From assembly GCF_016428855.1 (NCBI RefSeq), contig NZ_JAELTN010000035.1, positions 1 through 55,498 of the forward strand: a stretch of 55,498 bases of DNA. The letters are read 5' to 3'. Source of the DNA: Pedobacter sp. ASV28. GTDB lineage: Bacteria; Bacteroidota; Bacteroidia; Sphingobacteriales; Sphingobacteriaceae. Under the pieces are notes generated by a model. That model saw nothing but the letters and a program-made list of their open reading frames with translations, had not been told where the DNA came from and did no database searches. Positions 34,986 to 45,100 of the stretch are shown piece by piece; position 1 is the stretch's first letter; each line of letters starts with the position of its first letter. The translations under genes and the position numbers were made by a program.

Positions 34986-36311
34986 CTAATGGCTGGGTCC
35001 TGCACCATCAATGCGCTTAATTTGCGCACCTAAAGCACGTAGACGGGTATCAATATCCTGATAGCCACGTTCGATCTGTTCAATATTGTAAATGGTCGAT
35101 TTACCTTCGGCCGATAGTGCTGCGATAAGCAATGATACGCCCGCCCTAATATCGGGAGAGGTCATGCTGATGCCACGCAGTTTATATTTTTTGTCGATGC
35201 CGTTTACACTGGCACGGTGCGGATCACAAAGGATGATCTGTGCGCCCATATCAATCAGTTTATCAACAAAGAACAAACGGCTTTCGAACATTTTCTGATG
35301 GATAAGCACGGTTCCCTTTGCTTGGGTAGCTACAACCAGCACAATACTCAACAGGTCGGGCGTAAAGCCAGGCCAAGGTGAATCGGCAATAGTAAGAATA
35401 GAACCATCGATAAAAGTATCGATAATATAGTGCTTTTGAGAAGGGATGTAGATATCGTCGCCCCGACGTTCTAATTTGATGCCTAATTTTTTGAATACTT
35501 CTGGTATAACCCCTAATTCGTCATACTGTACGTCCTTAATGGTCAGTTCAGATTCTGTCATGGCTGCCAAGCCAATAAAAGAACCGATTTCGATCATGTC
35601 TGGTAGCATTCGGTGTTCGGTACCGCCTAGCTTTTTAACGCCTTCGATGGTTAAAAGGTTGGAGCCAATACCTGATATTTTAGCCCCCATTCTGTTGAGC
35701 ATTTTACAAAGCTGTTGAAGGTAGGGCTCACAGGCTGCATTATAGATGGTGGTGGTGCCGTTGGCCAAAACTGCAGCCATTACAATATTAGCTGTTCCAG
35801 TTACCGAAGCTTCGTCTAATAAAATGTAAGTGCCTTTTAGGTCAGTAGCATCAACATTAAAAAATTCTCTTTTGTTATCGTAAACAAATTTGGCTCCTAG
35901 TTTTTCAAATCCGAGGAAGTGGGTATCCAAGCGTCTGCGGCCAATTTTGTCGCCACCTGGTTTAGGAATGGCCGCTTTGCCAAAACGGGCCAATAAGGGG
36001 CCAACAATCATGATCGAACCACGTAATCCTCCACCTTTAGCCTTAAAAATGGCAGATTGAAAGAAATCAAGATTGATGCTTTTGGCTTCAAAGGTATAGG
36101 TGTCTTTATTTAAACGCTCTATGGTTACACCCAGGTCGCCCAATAGTTCAATGAGTTTGTTTACATCTTTTATATCGGGTATATTACTAATGGTGATTTT
36201 TTGGTCGGTTAGCAATACGGCAGATAGAATTTGTAATGCTTCGTTCTTGGCACCTTGGGGGGTGATTTCTCCTTTTAATTTTTTACCGCCTGTAATTTCA
36301 AATGCGTTCAT
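34986..36311 (-). CDS. murA: UDP-N-acetylglucosamine 1-carboxyvinyltransferase
   Basis: 441 residues, full-length MurA, the first committed enzyme of peptidoglycan synthesis (transfers enolpyruvate from PEP to UDP-GlcNAc). Start MNAFEITGGKKLKGEITPQGAKNEALQ; active-site loop GPLLARFGKAAIPKPGGDKIGRRRLDTH; C-terminus IERGYQDIDTRLRALGAQIKRI. The residue equivalent to E. coli Cys115, which fosfomycin alkylates, is Asp121 here (PGGDKIG instead of PGGCAIG). That substitution is known to give fosfomycin resistance in other bacteria while keeping activity. DUF4290 lies directly upstream, a conserved Bacteroidota pairing. Confidence 0.96.
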   Translation of the reverse strand: MNAFEITGGKKLKGEITPQGAKNEALQILSAVLLTDQKITISNIPDIKDVNKLIELLGDLGVTIERLNKDTYTFEAKSINLDFFQSAIFKAKGGGLRGSIMIVGPLLARFGKAAIPKPGGDKIGRRRLDTHFLGFEKLGAKFVYDNKREFFNVDATDLKGTYILLDEASVTGTANIVMAAVLANGTTTIYNAACEPYLQQLCKMLNRMGAKISGIGSNLLTIEGVKKLGGTEHRMLPDMIEIGSFIGLAAMTESELTIKDVQYDELGVIPEVFKKLGIKLERRGDDIYIPSQKHYIIDTFIDGSILTIADSPWPGFTPDLLSIVLVVATQAKGTVLIHQKMFESRLFFVDKLIDMGAQIILCDPHRASVNGIDKKYKLRGISMTSPDIRAGVSLLIAALSAEGKSTIYNIEQIERGYQDIDTRLRALGAQIKRIDGAGPSH

Positions 36312-36389
36312 TGTTTATAAATTATGTTAATCATTCCGGGTACCTGAGCAAAAGAGGTGTTCGGGTACCTTGCAATGACGAATTGCGTA

Positions 36390-37070
36390 TTAGTGTCTTT
36401 GTTTATTGTTGTTATTGCGTTGGCGGTTGTTGTTGTTATTGTTCTGACGGCCTTTATTGTTGTTGTTGTTGTTGTTGTTCTGGCGGCCACGGTTATTATT
36501 TTGCCTGTTGTTCTGTGGCCTGAATTCTACTTTGTTCAAGTTCACATTTTCTTCTAAGGCCAATGCCCCACCAGAAAGCTCACCTAAGTTTTTAAGGATC
36601 ACTTCATCAGCAACGTTGTCTTTATTCCATTGCACATAGGCCATTTTCATGAAATTGGCTACTCCTTGTACCATAGCGGCCTTGCGTTCTGGGTTTTCCT
36701 CTTCCATGGTTTTGGCAATTAGTTTTTCAACGGTTTTGCCATAGTGCTTGTATTTTATTTTCTGTTGAGGATAGCCAATATGATCTGGCTTGAATTCCTT
36801 GGTTTCTGGTGTTGGCTTAGGGTAGGGGCTGTCCACATCGATCTGATAATTGGAGATGATGTGCAGGTGATCCCATAATTTATGTTTAAAATCGGCCACA
36901 TCACGTAAGTGCGGATTTAAGAAGCCCATTAAATCTATTACTGCCTGTGCATATTTGTTGCGTTCTTCTTTTGTAGGTAGGGTAATAATGTACTTTACCA
37001 TATTTTGTACATTACGGCCATATTCTGCCAAAATTAATTCGCTTCGGGTGGTATTATAATCGAAATTCAT
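36390..37070 (-). CDS. DUF4290-family protein with Asn/Arg-rich tail
   Basis: 226 residues. Residues 1-180 are the DUF4290 domain (MNFDYNTTRSELILAEYGRNVQNMVKYIITLPTKEERNKYAQAVIDLMGFLNPHLRDVADFKHKLWDHLHIIS). The last 45 residues are low-complexity Asn, Arg, Gln and Lys runs, a basic, probably disordered and nucleic-acid-binding tail. The domain is restricted to Bacteroidota and sits before murA. Function unknown; the tail and the murA linkage suggest a role with RNA or in envelope-growth regulation, but this is conjecture. Confidence 0.85.
   Translation of the reverse strand: MNFDYNTTRSELILAEYGRNVQNMVKYIITLPTKEERNKYAQAVIDLMGFLNPHLRDVADFKHKLWDHLHIISNYQIDVDSPYPKPTPETKEFKPDHIGYPQQKIKYKHYGKTVEKLIAKTMEEENPERKAAMVQGVANFMKMAYVQWNKDNVADEVILKNLGELSGGALALEENVNLNKVEFRPQNNRQNNNRGRQNNNNNNNNKGRQNNNNNNRQRNNNNKQRH
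36400..36510. repeat. low-complexity trinucleotide-rich tract
   Basis: Imperfect GTT/ATT runs on the plus strand (AAC/AAT Asn codons on the minus strand) encode the Asn-rich tail of the DUF4290 protein. Such tracts are prone to slippage, so the exact Asn count may vary between strains or assemblies. Confidence 0.8.
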
Positions 37071-37326
37071 GAATTAAATTAATTATTGAAAATTAGTTGA
37101 TCTTGGGCGCATTATGAAATAACCAAGGCAAAAAAACAGATAGCTGAAGAGCCATATATTTTAAATAGAGAAGCTTTGGTTAAGAATTCATCGAAATGGC
37201 GCTATTCTTATTGGTCAAAGATATAAAAAATAATCACCAAAACAGAATTTCTAAGCTGTTGAACAACTGATAGGATTGTTTATCTTACCAGTTGCTGATC
37301 ATCTGCAGGTTTTTATGCCTTTGTTC

Positions 37327-39618
37327 TTATTTTACAATTCGCAATTTGGCAAACTTTAATAGCAATTGCTTATTGCCCAAGCCTTGAAAGAAGACGGTGG
37401 CCTTCACATCTGGTAGTGTACCTTCCAGGTTTACAATTTTGCCAAAACCGAACTTTTCATGTTCTACTTCCATACCGTTCTGAAATTCATTGGCTGCGTT
37501 TGGTGCAAAGCCTGCGGTAGGTACATGGGCTTTGGGCAGAATGCTTGTTGTTTTGGGACGAAATGCGGTTGAACTACTGCTTGTTGTTGTTTTTTGTGCA
37601 GTTTCACGTTGTTGTGTCCAAGTTTTGCGTTCTGTATCAAAACTATTGCTTCCAAAACTGCTTTTTGCCGGTTTTATGGCATCCAGTTCTAAATAGGCCG
37701 GACTGATCTCGTTAATGAAACGACTAGGTTCGCAAGAGGTGAGGGTACCCCAACGGTATCGGGAGGTGGAATAGGTAATGGTCAGCTTCTTCTCAGCCCT
37801 GGTGATGGCTACATAAAATAAACGACGTTCTTCTTCCAGGTCAGTCCTTGAGGTTAAGGACATTTGAGAAGGGAACAGGTTTTCTTCCAAGCCTACCACG
37901 AATACATTTTTAAACTCCAGACCTTTGGCAGAGTGTATGGTCATTAAAGACACGGTATCTTTGTCCTTATCTTTATCATTGTCATCGTTGGTCAGTAACG
38001 CTACGTCCTGCATAAAAATGGCTAGGCTGCGGTCTTCAATATCTTCACGTTCGGCAAATTCTTTGATCCCGTTGAGCAGCTCCTGTATGTTTTCATAGCG
38101 GGAACGGCCTTCCACGCTATCGTCACTGTGCAGCTCTTTTAAAATGCCTGCATGTTGTGCAATGTATAATGCGGTTTCATAGGCATCTAATTTTTTAGAT
38201 TCTGCCGCAAAACTTTTAATCATCATAGCGAAGTCGTTCAACTGATTCGGGATACGACCATCCAAGTATGTATGCGGATCACAAACGACCTGCCACATGG
38301 TGATGTTGTTTTGGTCGGCGGCTACCGAAATCTTTTCGATGGTGGTGTCGCCCAATCCACGGCGTGGATAGTTGATAACCCTTTTAAGGGCTTCTTCATC
38401 GGCGGGGTTAAAGGTAAGCCTGAAATAGGCAATTAGGTCCTTAATTTCCTTACGTTGGTAAAACGAAAGTCCACCGTAAATTTTATAGGGTACATTTAGC
38501 TTACGCAAGGCTTCTTCCATGGCCCTGCTTTGTGCATTGGTACGATAGAGAATGGCAAAATCATTATAGTTAAGGCCTTTCAGGGCACGCTCCTGTGCAA
38601 TGGATTCGGCTACCAGTTTACCTTCTTCATTGTCTGTAAAAGCCCTGGAGATCTTTATTTTGTCGCCTTTTTCATTGGCAGAAAATACATTTTTCTCTAA
38701 TTGGTTTTTATTGTTGGCAATGATGCTGTTGGCAACTTCTACAATATTTTGGGTAGAACGGTAGTTTTGCTCCAGTTTATAGACTTTAAGGTCTGGATAA
38801 TCGCGTTCAAAGTTCAGGATATTCTGGATATTTGCACCACGGAAAGCATAGATACTTTGGGCATCGTCACCTACCACACAAAGGTTTTGATGTGCTGCGG
38901 CTAGCTTTTTTACAATGGTATATTGCGAAAAGTTGGTATCCTGATACTCATCTACCATCAGGTATTTAAACTTATGCTGGTATTTATTCAGCACATCGGG
39001 ATGGTTCTTAAGCAGTACATTGGTCTTGAACAGCAGATCGTCGAAATCCATGGCTCCTGCTTTAAAGCAACGTTTGGAATAGGTTTCGTAAATTACACCC
39101 AGTAATGGACGCTTATTGCCTACATCTTCTGCCTGTATATGGTCGTTCTCCAAATATTCGCTGGCCGAAATCAGGTTATTTTTGGCTGCAGAGATACGGT
39201 TGTAGACAATATTTGCAGCGTAGAGTTTGTCATCTAACTGCATTTCCTTTAGGATGGTCCGAATTAAGCTTTTGCTGTCATCCGTATCGTAAATGGTAAA
39301 GTTGCTCGGATAGCCTATCTTCTCTGCCTCCACACGTAATATTTTGGCAAAAACAGAGTGGAAAGTCCCCATCCATATATTTTTGGCTTCGCTACCTACC
39401 ACCTTACTGATCCTTTCACGCATTTCCTTACTGGCCTTGTTGGTAAAGGTAAGTACCAAGATATTGAAAGCATCTACACCTTTTTGTATGAGGTGTGCCA
39501 CACGGAAAGTAATTACCCTTGTTTTTCCAGATCCTGCGCCCGCAACAATCATTGCTGGTCCCTCGGTATTTTCTACTGCTGCTCTTTGTTGTGGATTTAA
39601 CCCTTCTAAATAGTCCAA
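37327..39618 (-). CDS. uvrD: ATP-dependent 3'-5' DNA helicase UvrD/PcrA
   Basis: 763 residues, SF1A helicase. Q motif GLNPQQRAAV, Walker A GAGSGKT at 27-33, motif Ib TFTNKAS and motif II DEYQDTN at 223-229, motif III GDDAQSIYAFRGA at 250-262, motif IV YKLEQNYRS, motif V MTIHSAKGLEF, motif VI FYVAITRAEKKL. It unwinds DNA in nucleotide-excision and mismatch repair and removes stalled complexes. A disordered Ser/Thr/Gln-rich linker (about 670-720) precedes a small C-terminal domain (NGMEVEHEKFGFGKIVNLEGTLPDVKATVFF) seen in PcrA. Monocistronic on the minus strand. Confidence 0.95.
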   Translation of the reverse strand: MDYLEGLNPQQRAAVENTEGPAMIVAGAGSGKTRVITFRVAHLIQKGVDAFNILVLTFTNKASKEMRERISKVVGSEAKNIWMGTFHSVFAKILRVEAEKIGYPSNFTIYDTDDSKSLIRTILKEMQLDDKLYAANIVYNRISAAKNNLISASEYLENDHIQAEDVGNKRPLLGVIYETYSKRCFKAGAMDFDDLLFKTNVLLKNHPDVLNKYQHKFKYLMVDEYQDTNFSQYTIVKKLAAAHQNLCVVGDDAQSIYAFRGANIQNILNFERDYPDLKVYKLEQNYRSTQNIVEVANSIIANNKNQLEKNVFSANEKGDKIKISRAFTDNEEGKLVAESIAQERALKGLNYNDFAILYRTNAQSRAMEEALRKLNVPYKIYGGLSFYQRKEIKDLIAYFRLTFNPADEEALKRVINYPRRGLGDTTIEKISVAADQNNITMWQVVCDPHTYLDGRIPNQLNDFAMMIKSFAAESKKLDAYETALYIAQHAGILKELHSDDSVEGRSRYENIQELLNGIKEFAEREDIEDRSLAIFMQDVALLTNDDNDKDKDKDTVSLMTIHSAKGLEFKNVFVVGLEENLFPSQMSLTSRTDLEEERRLFYVAITRAEKKLTITYSTSRYRWGTLTSCEPSRFINEISPAYLELDAIKPAKSSFGSNSFDTERKTWTQQRETAQKTTTSSSSTAFRPKTTSILPKAHVPTAGFAPNAANEFQNGMEVEHEKFGFGKIVNLEGTLPDVKATVFFQGLGNKQLLLKFAKLRIVK

Positions 39619-39704
39619 ATCTTTCCTTTTTTAGGGTTCAAAAATAGCAAAACAAACGCTTTTATTCAAAAATAGCCTGCATTTAAATTCAATGTTGAAG
39701 AAGG

Positions 39705-41993
39705 TTATTTACGTGGTCGTACGGGAGGTTTATAGGTATCTGCACCGTCTGTAAGCCAATGAAGGCTGAATCTTACAAAGTACATGTTGTAGACATCGCC
39801 GTATTCTCCATTTTCGTAATAGATGCCAATAGAACCATCCTTTAAAATGGTTAGGCTTGAATAGGCGGATGTCGAAGGAAAAATGGTTTTTTTTATGGGC
39901 CAGGTTATACCTTCATCTGTACTTAACAGCACGGAGACGTTAGCCCTTCCCGCGGCGAAAGGGATAGAATGCAGTAATCTATTTTTATCATAGCCATCTA
40001 AGGTAGAGGTATAACGAATAATATCGCCATTGCAATTGGGATCTTTAAGGTCTGTTTGGTTGTAGGCCTTGCCCCAGCTTAGTCCTTGGTCTGTAGAGAT
40101 GTTCATTCTTCTTGTTCCGGTATTGCGGATGCTCATTAAAAGATTGCCATTGTTCAGTTCTACTATTTTGGCTTCATCTCCATCTAATTCTGCCCTTCCT
40201 GTAGAGGCCGTCCATGTAAACCCATGGTCGTTGCTGCTGATCATGTAATTGTTGATTTTTTCAACTCCAGAAACATCTTCACGTACGGCAATTGCGGCAA
40301 CAATTTTGCCATCCCGCAATTGATGGGCCCTGCCCGATGCTACAAATAGTCCTTTCCATCCCGCATTTAACGTAGGACTATATATCTGACTGGTGATGTC
40401 TACAGGCGATCCCCAGGTGAGGCCATGATCTTTGCTGCGAATAACCAGTACTTTTGCAGGGGCGGCATTGGTAGAAGCAAAAAAGCCCTTCTCGGCAGAA
40501 AGTAGACAGATAAGGTCGCCAGTGCTTTTATCTAATACAATAGCTGCATCGCCGGCCCCAGTGGCCGCACCAAAATTAGCGATGGTAAGGGGGGCTGACC
40601 ATGTTTTTCCATTATCGGTGCTACGCATTACTATAGGATCGATCTTGTTGGCCAAATCACCAGTGTTATTCCACCTTTTGTCGGTTATGGTTACCAATGA
40701 GCCATCTGCGGCAGTAATAATTGCGGGGATACGATAGCTAACAGCCCCGTCGTCTCCGGGAGCCTTTAAGCGTATGTTTGATAACAAAATGGTTCTAGAG
40801 CCTTTGGAGGTGTGGTTGCTCAGGGCGGTCTTGATGCCATTAACGATAAGTGATTCGCAGGTAGCAGCTAACAAATGACCTTCTGTGGCATTTTGATGAA
40901 CATTGTAGGTGATGAAGAAGTAGTTGTCGCCTTCTGCCAAGGTTTGCTTGCCTATGGCCATTAGATTTCCTGTAGCGGGTGCAACCTGAGCAAAAAGCTT
41001 ATTGGTATTAAAACGGTCTGTGCTGTAGTATACTTTGATTGCAGTGACATCGGCCAATAAATCTGTAGTGCCATTGGTGGTGAAATTGAGTGCAGTTAAG
41101 TTTATAGGGTTGTTAATGCCGCTTGTGGTTACTTTAACAGCAATTATTCGCTGATCGACATCGCCCTTTCCAACTGGTAGTTGAGTTTGTACAATAGCAG
41201 TACCTATCAGCTGCATCTCATTGGAGCTGATGTTCAGCAAGGTAGGCGCACCTATCAATGTAGCGCTATGTCCATGTCCTGAAATATCGCCTACGGTATT
41301 ATTGGAAATATTGTCGTTTTCGAAATCCCATGCAGCTACGATATGTGGCGTATGGCCATTAATGGTGGCGAGGTTCATGTCTGCTGCAATAGCTGCCGCA
41401 TTCATGCCTGTACTATAGAAACGGATGTTATCTATTTGCCCATTAAATCCACTGGCGGCTGCTTGGTTTGTATTGTTTAGAGAGGCGCCTATGGTCAGGG
41501 CAAAGGTATTAATAAAACTGGGGAAGCTTGCTGTGGCAGTATAAGATACGGGCGAATTGGTTACTTGTATACCATTCAAAAATATTTTGGCTGTTGTAGG
41601 GGTATTGTTTACGGATAGATCTACTACCATGGCCACATGGGTCCAGGTTCCAGGGGCAACCGTTTGGGTGGAAAAGGTGCCGCCAATATTATTTCCACCA
41701 GCAGGGATAAGGTTAAGCCCTAGCTGCCGGGTAGCACTTGTAATGAATTCGTAGCCAATTCCACTCCCGTTGTTTCTTTTAGAGAAAATGCGGCCTGCGC
41801 CATCTGTGGTTTTTATCCAGGCGGTGAGCGTATAGCCCTTGCCTGGAGCCATATCGAAATGGGGGCTATGTGGAATGCTTAAGTATTGACCGTTTCCATT
41901 GAGAACAAGAACATTTCCGCTTTGCGCAAAAGATGATTTAGACATCATTGCATAGGCAAAGACAATCACAAAATAGCAATAAGTTTTTTTCAT
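39705..41993 (-). CDS. secreted exo-alpha-sialidase (GH33) with LamG domain
   Basis: 762 residues. Signal peptide (MKKTYCYFVIVFAYAMMSKSSFAQ), LamG/ConA-like domain (about 25-220), BNR-associated N-terminal domain (about 265-405, DQRIIAVKVTTSGINNPINLTALNFTT), then a sialidase beta-propeller. The YRIP motif puts the carboxylate-binding Arg at 421; the Asp boxes are STDNGKTW, SKDHGLTW, SNDHGFTW, STDQGLSW and STDEGITW; the catalytic pair is Glu730/Tyr731 in YYENGEYGD. It releases sialic acids from glycoconjugates. No T9SS C-terminal domain, so export differs from its neighbours. It follows the beta-helix gene on the same strand, with a palindromic operator-like site upstream. Confidence 0.92.
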   Translation of the reverse strand: MKKTYCYFVIVFAYAMMSKSSFAQSGNVLVLNGNGQYLSIPHSPHFDMAPGKGYTLTAWIKTTDGAGRIFSKRNNGSGIGYEFITSATRQLGLNLIPAGGNNIGGTFSTQTVAPGTWTHVAMVVDLSVNNTPTTAKIFLNGIQVTNSPVSYTATASFPSFINTFALTIGASLNNTNQAAASGFNGQIDNIRFYSTGMNAAAIAADMNLATINGHTPHIVAAWDFENDNISNNTVGDISGHGHSATLIGAPTLLNISSNEMQLIGTAIVQTQLPVGKGDVDQRIIAVKVTTSGINNPINLTALNFTTNGTTDLLADVTAIKVYYSTDRFNTNKLFAQVAPATGNLMAIGKQTLAEGDNYFFITYNVHQNATEGHLLAATCESLIVNGIKTALSNHTSKGSRTILLSNIRLKAPGDDGAVSYRIPAIITAADGSLVTITDKRWNNTGDLANKIDPIVMRSTDNGKTWSAPLTIANFGAATGAGDAAIVLDKSTGDLICLLSAEKGFFASTNAAPAKVLVIRSKDHGLTWGSPVDITSQIYSPTLNAGWKGLFVASGRAHQLRDGKIVAAIAVREDVSGVEKINNYMISSNDHGFTWTASTGRAELDGDEAKIVELNNGNLLMSIRNTGTRRMNISTDQGLSWGKAYNQTDLKDPNCNGDIIRYTSTLDGYDKNRLLHSIPFAAGRANVSVLLSTDEGITWPIKKTIFPSTSAYSSLTILKDGSIGIYYENGEYGDVYNMYFVRFSLHWLTDGADTYKPPVRPRK

Positions 41994-42008
41994 AGTTAGG
42001 ATAGTGGT

Positions 42009-42030
42009 GTAAATTAATCAATTAATTTAC
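42009..42030 (-). promoter_or_regulatory. candidate operator: AT-rich inverted repeat upstream of sialidase gene
   Basis: GTAAATTAAT (42009-42018), CA, ATTAATTTAC (42021-42030): perfect 10-base arms, located 16-37 bases before the sialidase start. A dyad of this spacing fits binding of a dimeric regulator or an mRNA leader hairpin. Confidence 0.4.
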
Positions 42031-42119
42031 TTTTATGCAAAAACTTGTTTTAGCTAATCTGAAAAGAGTTTGTTTATATATAGTATCTTTTAACTATTAT
42101 CAAAATTGGACCTGTTTTG

Positions 42120-42161
42120 AACCCCCTTTTAAAGTAGGTATACCTACTTTAAAAGGGGGTT
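42120..42161. terminator. perfect 42-bp palindrome, probable terminator
   Basis: Two 21-base arms meet without a loop at GTATAC (center between 42140 and 42141), beginning AACCCCCTTTTAAAGTAGG. It lies 11 bases after the stop codon of the beta-helix gene. RNA would form a very stable hairpin, though no U-run follows. Both arms carry A/T runs. It may be a terminator or an mRNA-stabilising element. Confidence 0.7.
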
Positions 42162-42172
42162 GTAATTGTTAA

Positions 42173-45100
42173 TTATAGTCTTAGGAATTTTTTGCTGAGT
42201 TTTCCTTCTGTGGTGTCTATCGTAGCAATGGCAAGACCAGATAGTTTGGCCGAAATAGTTATGCTGTTGTTTCCTTCGGATAGCAAGACTGGCTTGGACA
42301 CTAATTTTTGGCCCAAGATATTATGAATGGAAATATGCGCAGCCAATTGCTTTGGGGCAAAAATATTTAAAACCACCTGTTCATTGCTGATTTTTTCTAT
42401 ATTAAAATCTAAGGTCGTAGCCAAAATTTTTGCAGATATGGTGGCAGATAAGGTTTTGGTTCCATCATAATCTGTGGGAATTAGCTGGTAATAATTAGTT
42501 CCCTTTATTGGAGAAAAATCGGTAAAGTGGTAACTACTGGCTTTACCTAGGGCCTTAACTTCCCCAATTTTTGCAAAGTTTTGGCCATCTGCAGATCGGT
42601 TTACACTAAAGTGGGAGGCATTGACCTCGTTTGCGGTTGACCAGCTAAGGTTTACAGAATTGGCATTGGCTTTTGCTTTGAAATAGGTTAATTCTATAGG
42701 CAATACCCCTCCGCTACCATCGGTAGGGAGATAGCCAATGGCCAAGTTGTCTACCGCCAAAAAGCCAGTCCATGTTCCGGCAGTTCTAATGCGAAAATCG
42801 CCTAGTGTTGATGCTCCGGCATTTGCTGGTGCAGCGGCATCTATATTTATTTTGACATTGCCCACCCATACATCATAGTCTCCATTTGCAGTTAAACTAT
42901 GTACAGCATCATCAAGACCGATGTAATTTATGGTATTTGTTGATCGGTTAATGATCCAAGTGATTTTTTGCTTGCCCTGAAAATTGGGACTATTGGTACC
43001 GTTAATCTTTATATAAAAAGTAGCATTAGGCGTTACGTTCCCTGCCGAGGGAAAGAATACCGCTAAGGATTGGTATAGTGCACTATTTTGATCGGCATTG
43101 CTATTTGTTGTGTAGCCATTGCCAAAATAAAAAAAAATGGGAGTACCACTGGGCAGCATACTGGATATAGAGGTGCTGATGTCGAATTGGGCAAATATTA
43201 GGTCTGTACCATAGGATAACCCTTTGATCTGTGCGGTTGCCTGAGCTACAGATCCTGTTGATTTGGTAATTTTTAAGCCATCCCCATCAATGGCGTAGGT
43301 GGTATTGGCAGGAAGGCTGCCGTAAAATTGACCAAAACTGTCAAATCGAGCACTATTATTGTCTATAATAGCGCCACCATTGGTGCCGCCGGCGCTGTTG
43401 TTTGAAGATAGTATATAATCTTTAAGTGCATTAGATTGATTAAAGTCTTGCCAGAAGATAACATGCTGATTTTTGATTACGGCAGGCACTGCCTGTGTAA
43501 CATGTGTAACAAGTAAGGGAACTAAATAAGGGATAGGATTTTCTTTTGAAGCAAATTCTACGTTGGTTTTGCTACCACTTGTGGTAGATACGATTTTAAG
43601 GGATAAAATTTTATCTCCATGATATTCTCCCTGTAACTGTGCTAAGATATCGAACTCTACGGTACTTCCTACAACAGCTCCTGCAGCGCTAGTCAATTCT
43701 GTGCCCATGGTGGGTTTATTATTCCAGGTTAATCCCGTTTCGGTCCAACTATCGTCATTTAGGTAATATATTTTCCAAGCATTGGTGGCCACATCATCGT
43801 CTCCAGAATCTATATACAGCCTTAGCTTACCAATAGTAGGAACTTCGTTCAAACTGCTTAAGTCAAATTTAAGAAAGGTTTCGCGTTCGTAACTTGTTGC
43901 ATCTTTTTTTACGCTTAGTGTGCCCAAGGTGCCAAAATTAGTATTGGCATAAGAACCGTTCCTTACATAAGTGTCTGCTATGGGAACAAGACCTCCCAAA
44001 CTTGGGGCAGGTGGTAGGGGAGCAACATCAGGATATTCTATAGCACCAATATCTGCCTTATTACTAACATAAAGTGGGGTATTTAGGTAGTCTCTATTCC
44101 CATTATTGCTAATGTTAATGCCTGCATTGATCAAAGGAGATGAACTGAGCAACTTAAAGCCATTTACATTATTAAGTCCATAAGCTACAAGTGATGGATC
44201 TGTTAACTTGGGATCTTGGGAGATGAGGCCCGGATGTGACTTTGGCCCATTGATATTGGTGATGTTGGCGGGATAAAAACAGTTATTGGCAAAGTAACTA
44301 CTCGGGCTAAATTCATTATCGGCAAATTTGGTAATGGTACCCTCTACTTTAATGATGTTGTTATAAAACTTGACTGTTCTGCTGCTATTGCCATCTCTAA
44401 ATAAGGTTGTTGTAATACCTGCGCCAAGGTAAAAAGTATTGTTATAGATATAGTTGGTAGCATTTGCATTGCTGGTGTAATGAAACAACTCTTTGCCGTT
44501 TCCGTCGTTCTGGCTAATGTTGTAACGTATGGTAATGTTTTTGGCGCTGGGCATCATCAAAAAGAAGCCGCCTACGTTGTTATGTGAATAGTTGTATTGA
44601 AAGGTATCACCATCGCAGTTGTTATCTGCATCAAAAGCTTCTCCATCGTTAGACCCTCCAATCATATCGCAAACTTCATTAAATTGTATAATAGACCCGG
44701 TGCTGTAGTGGGTCCATATCCCGGCATAGTTTGCCGAATTGGTATAGGCTACGTTTTTCACAAAATTATGCTCGACCACACCGCCGGCAAATATTTCTCC
44801 CAATACAATCCCGTCGCCAAAAACGTTTTCTACGTGGTTGTTCCTGAATATAATATTACTGTTTACCCTTGGAAAGGCTCCATTGTTATCGCTTTTGTTC
44901 CTAATGCCTTCTTTGGTTACATTATATACTTTGCAGCCTTCAACCAGTACATTGTTAAATCCCGAATTTACATTTACATAATTCCCATCCTTGTCAATAC
45001 TGCTTCCAAAAATGATAATTCCTCCAGAGTTCTTATTGTTGCTGTTACTTAGGTTGGGACTTGGGTTGGCATTTACATCATGTACTTCACAATTTTTGAT

